The translations under genes and the position numbers were made by a program. Below the pieces are notes generated by a model. That model searched no databases, was not told where the DNA came from, and saw only the letters and a list, made by a program, of their open reading frames with translations. 24,488 nt of DNA from Phycisphaerales bacterium UBA1845. GTDB taxonomy: Bacteria > Planctomycetota > Phycisphaerae > UBA1845. Shown here one piece after another: positions 23,681 to 24,488 of this stretch (position 1 is the stretch's first letter; each line of letters starts with the position of its first letter). The stretch lies in contig DDIR01000121.1 in the NCBI GenBank assembly GCA_002338715.1, positions 9,863 to 34,350 of the forward strand, given 5' to 3'.

Positions 23681-24488
23681 TTCCGATGTCCGTTGCACAA
23701 GTCGCATGGGCCGCCAACGCCACACCGTCGTCGGCGGTTGAAGACGGCATGATTATCGGTGTGTCCACCGATTCGCGCGCGGTCAAAGAGGGTGAGCTGT
23801 TCGTCGCGATCAAGGGCGATCGGTTTGACGGGCACGACTACGTCGAACAGGCCATCCAGCGCGGGGCCAAGGCGTGCCTGGTGGCGAGTGGGTTTCGAAC
23901 GGCTGGTGCTGCGCCGCTGCTTTACGTCCATGACGTGGTCGAAGCGCTGGGCATGATCGCAGCCCACCATCGCCGCATCGGCGGCGCGAAGATCATCGGC
24001 ATCACCGGTAGCGCCGGAAAGACGACCACCAAGGCGATGATCGCGCATGTTCTAGGCGATCAATTCCCAATTGCATACGCCCCCAAGAGTTTCAACAACC
24101 ATATCGGAGTCCCGTTGACTCTCCTTTCTTCCAATCGCGATGATCAATTCGTCATCGTCGAGATCGGTACAAGCCGACCCGGTGAAATCGCGCTGCTGTC
24201 TGCGATGGCCAGGCCCGACGTCGGTGTGGTGACGTCGGTCGGTGCAGCACATCTTGCCGGGTTCGGCTCGATCGAAGCGATTCGTCGCGAAAAGCTGTCG
24301 CTGTTTGACCATGTGGTGAAGGGCGGTCGGGCTTATGTTAACGCGCGGGCGGTCGATGGCATCGCCGTGTTGCCCCGATCAGCAGAGATTGGTTGGCAGA
24401 CGTATGGCGACCATCCCGAAGCCGATCTGGTTGTGTCGGATATCAAGAGCGACCTGAAGCGTACGACGGCGCTGATTGGCGGGCGATT
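23677..24488 (+). CDS. murF: UDP-MurNAc-tripeptide:D-Ala-D-Ala ligase, 5' part (cut by window end)
   Basis: The frame stays open to the end of the window and gives 270 residues of MurF, which adds D-Ala-D-Ala to the stem peptide. Visible features are the Mur N-terminal domain (GVSTDSRAVKEGELFVAIKG, 28-47), the ATP loop GITGSAGKTTTK (108-119) and SFNNHIGVPLTLL (138-150). VEIGTSRPGEI (161-171) and VTSVGAAHL (185-193) follow. The family order and spacing are normal, and the second half of the central domain and the C-terminal domain are outside. The ATG overlaps the murE stop (ATGA), and GAGG lies 7 nt upstream; an ATG at 23686 is a less likely start. Confidence 0.95.
   Translation, partial: MIPMSVAQVAWAANATPSSAVEDGMIIGVSTDSRAVKEGELFVAIKGDRFDGHDYVEQAIQRGAKACLVASGFRTAGAAPLLYVHDVVEALGMIAAHHRRIGGAKIIGITGSAGKTTTKAMIAHVLGDQFPIAYAPKSFNNHIGVPLTLLSSNRDDQFVIVEIGTSRPGEIALLSAMARPDVGVVTSVGAAHLAGFGSIEAIRREKLSLFDHVVKGGRAYVNARAVDGIAVLPRSAEIGWQTYGDHPEADLVVSDIKSDLKRTTALIGGR

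Overview
The window is about 24.5 kb of G+C-rich, gene-dense bacterial chromosome with no tRNA, rRNA, CRISPR array, transposase or prophage gene that I can see. Several traits together suggest a planctomycete-type bacterium, possibly of the Phycisphaerae kind: an exported protein with a PEP-CTERM sorting tail, a PQQ-type beta-propeller joined to an esterase-like domain, an exported multi-FKBP protein, and a peptidoglycan/division (dcw) cluster with ftsL, ftsI and a meso-DAP-type murE. This taxonomic call is an inference from gene content; no marker gene settles it.

Layout. (1) 1-434: the 5' end of a mutS2 gene leaves the window on the minus strand and diverges from an htrA-type periplasmic protease. 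(2) 435-4662, plus strand: htrA, a multi-pass membrane protein of unknown function, a chorismate mutase/prephenate dehydrogenase fusion (tyrA, tyrosine synthesis) and a small membrane-anchored protein that overlaps tyrA by 4 nt. A strong hairpin with T-runs on both sides closes this block. (3) 4845-8502, minus strand: two exported proteins, a propeller-esterase fusion whose esterase part appears to lack its serine nucleophile, and a PEP-CTERM protein with its own terminator. (4) 8961-15827, plus strand: a secreted protein with five tandem FKBP domains, a CPBP-type intramembrane protease, miaA (tRNA modification), an ABC-2 ATPase/permease pair and a GT4 glycosyltransferase. Short gaps or overlaps suggest at least partial co-transcription. 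(5) 15828-24488, plus strand: the dcw cluster in the order mraZ, a 534-bp gap, rsmH, a LysM protein, ftsL, ftsI, then a new promoter region, murE and murF (cut by the window end).

How the genes work together: the last region is a cell-wall and division unit. MraZ is the likely local regulator and RsmH methylates 16S rRNA. The LysM protein, FtsL and FtsI are membrane-anchored septal proteins, and MurE and MurF build the UDP-MurNAc-pentapeptide precursor. The most unusual items are the three-LysM protein placed between rsmH and ftsL, the long gap between mraZ and rsmH, the five-FKBP protein with degenerate domains, and the apparently nucleophile-less esterase. I did not find a clearly new defence or mobile system.
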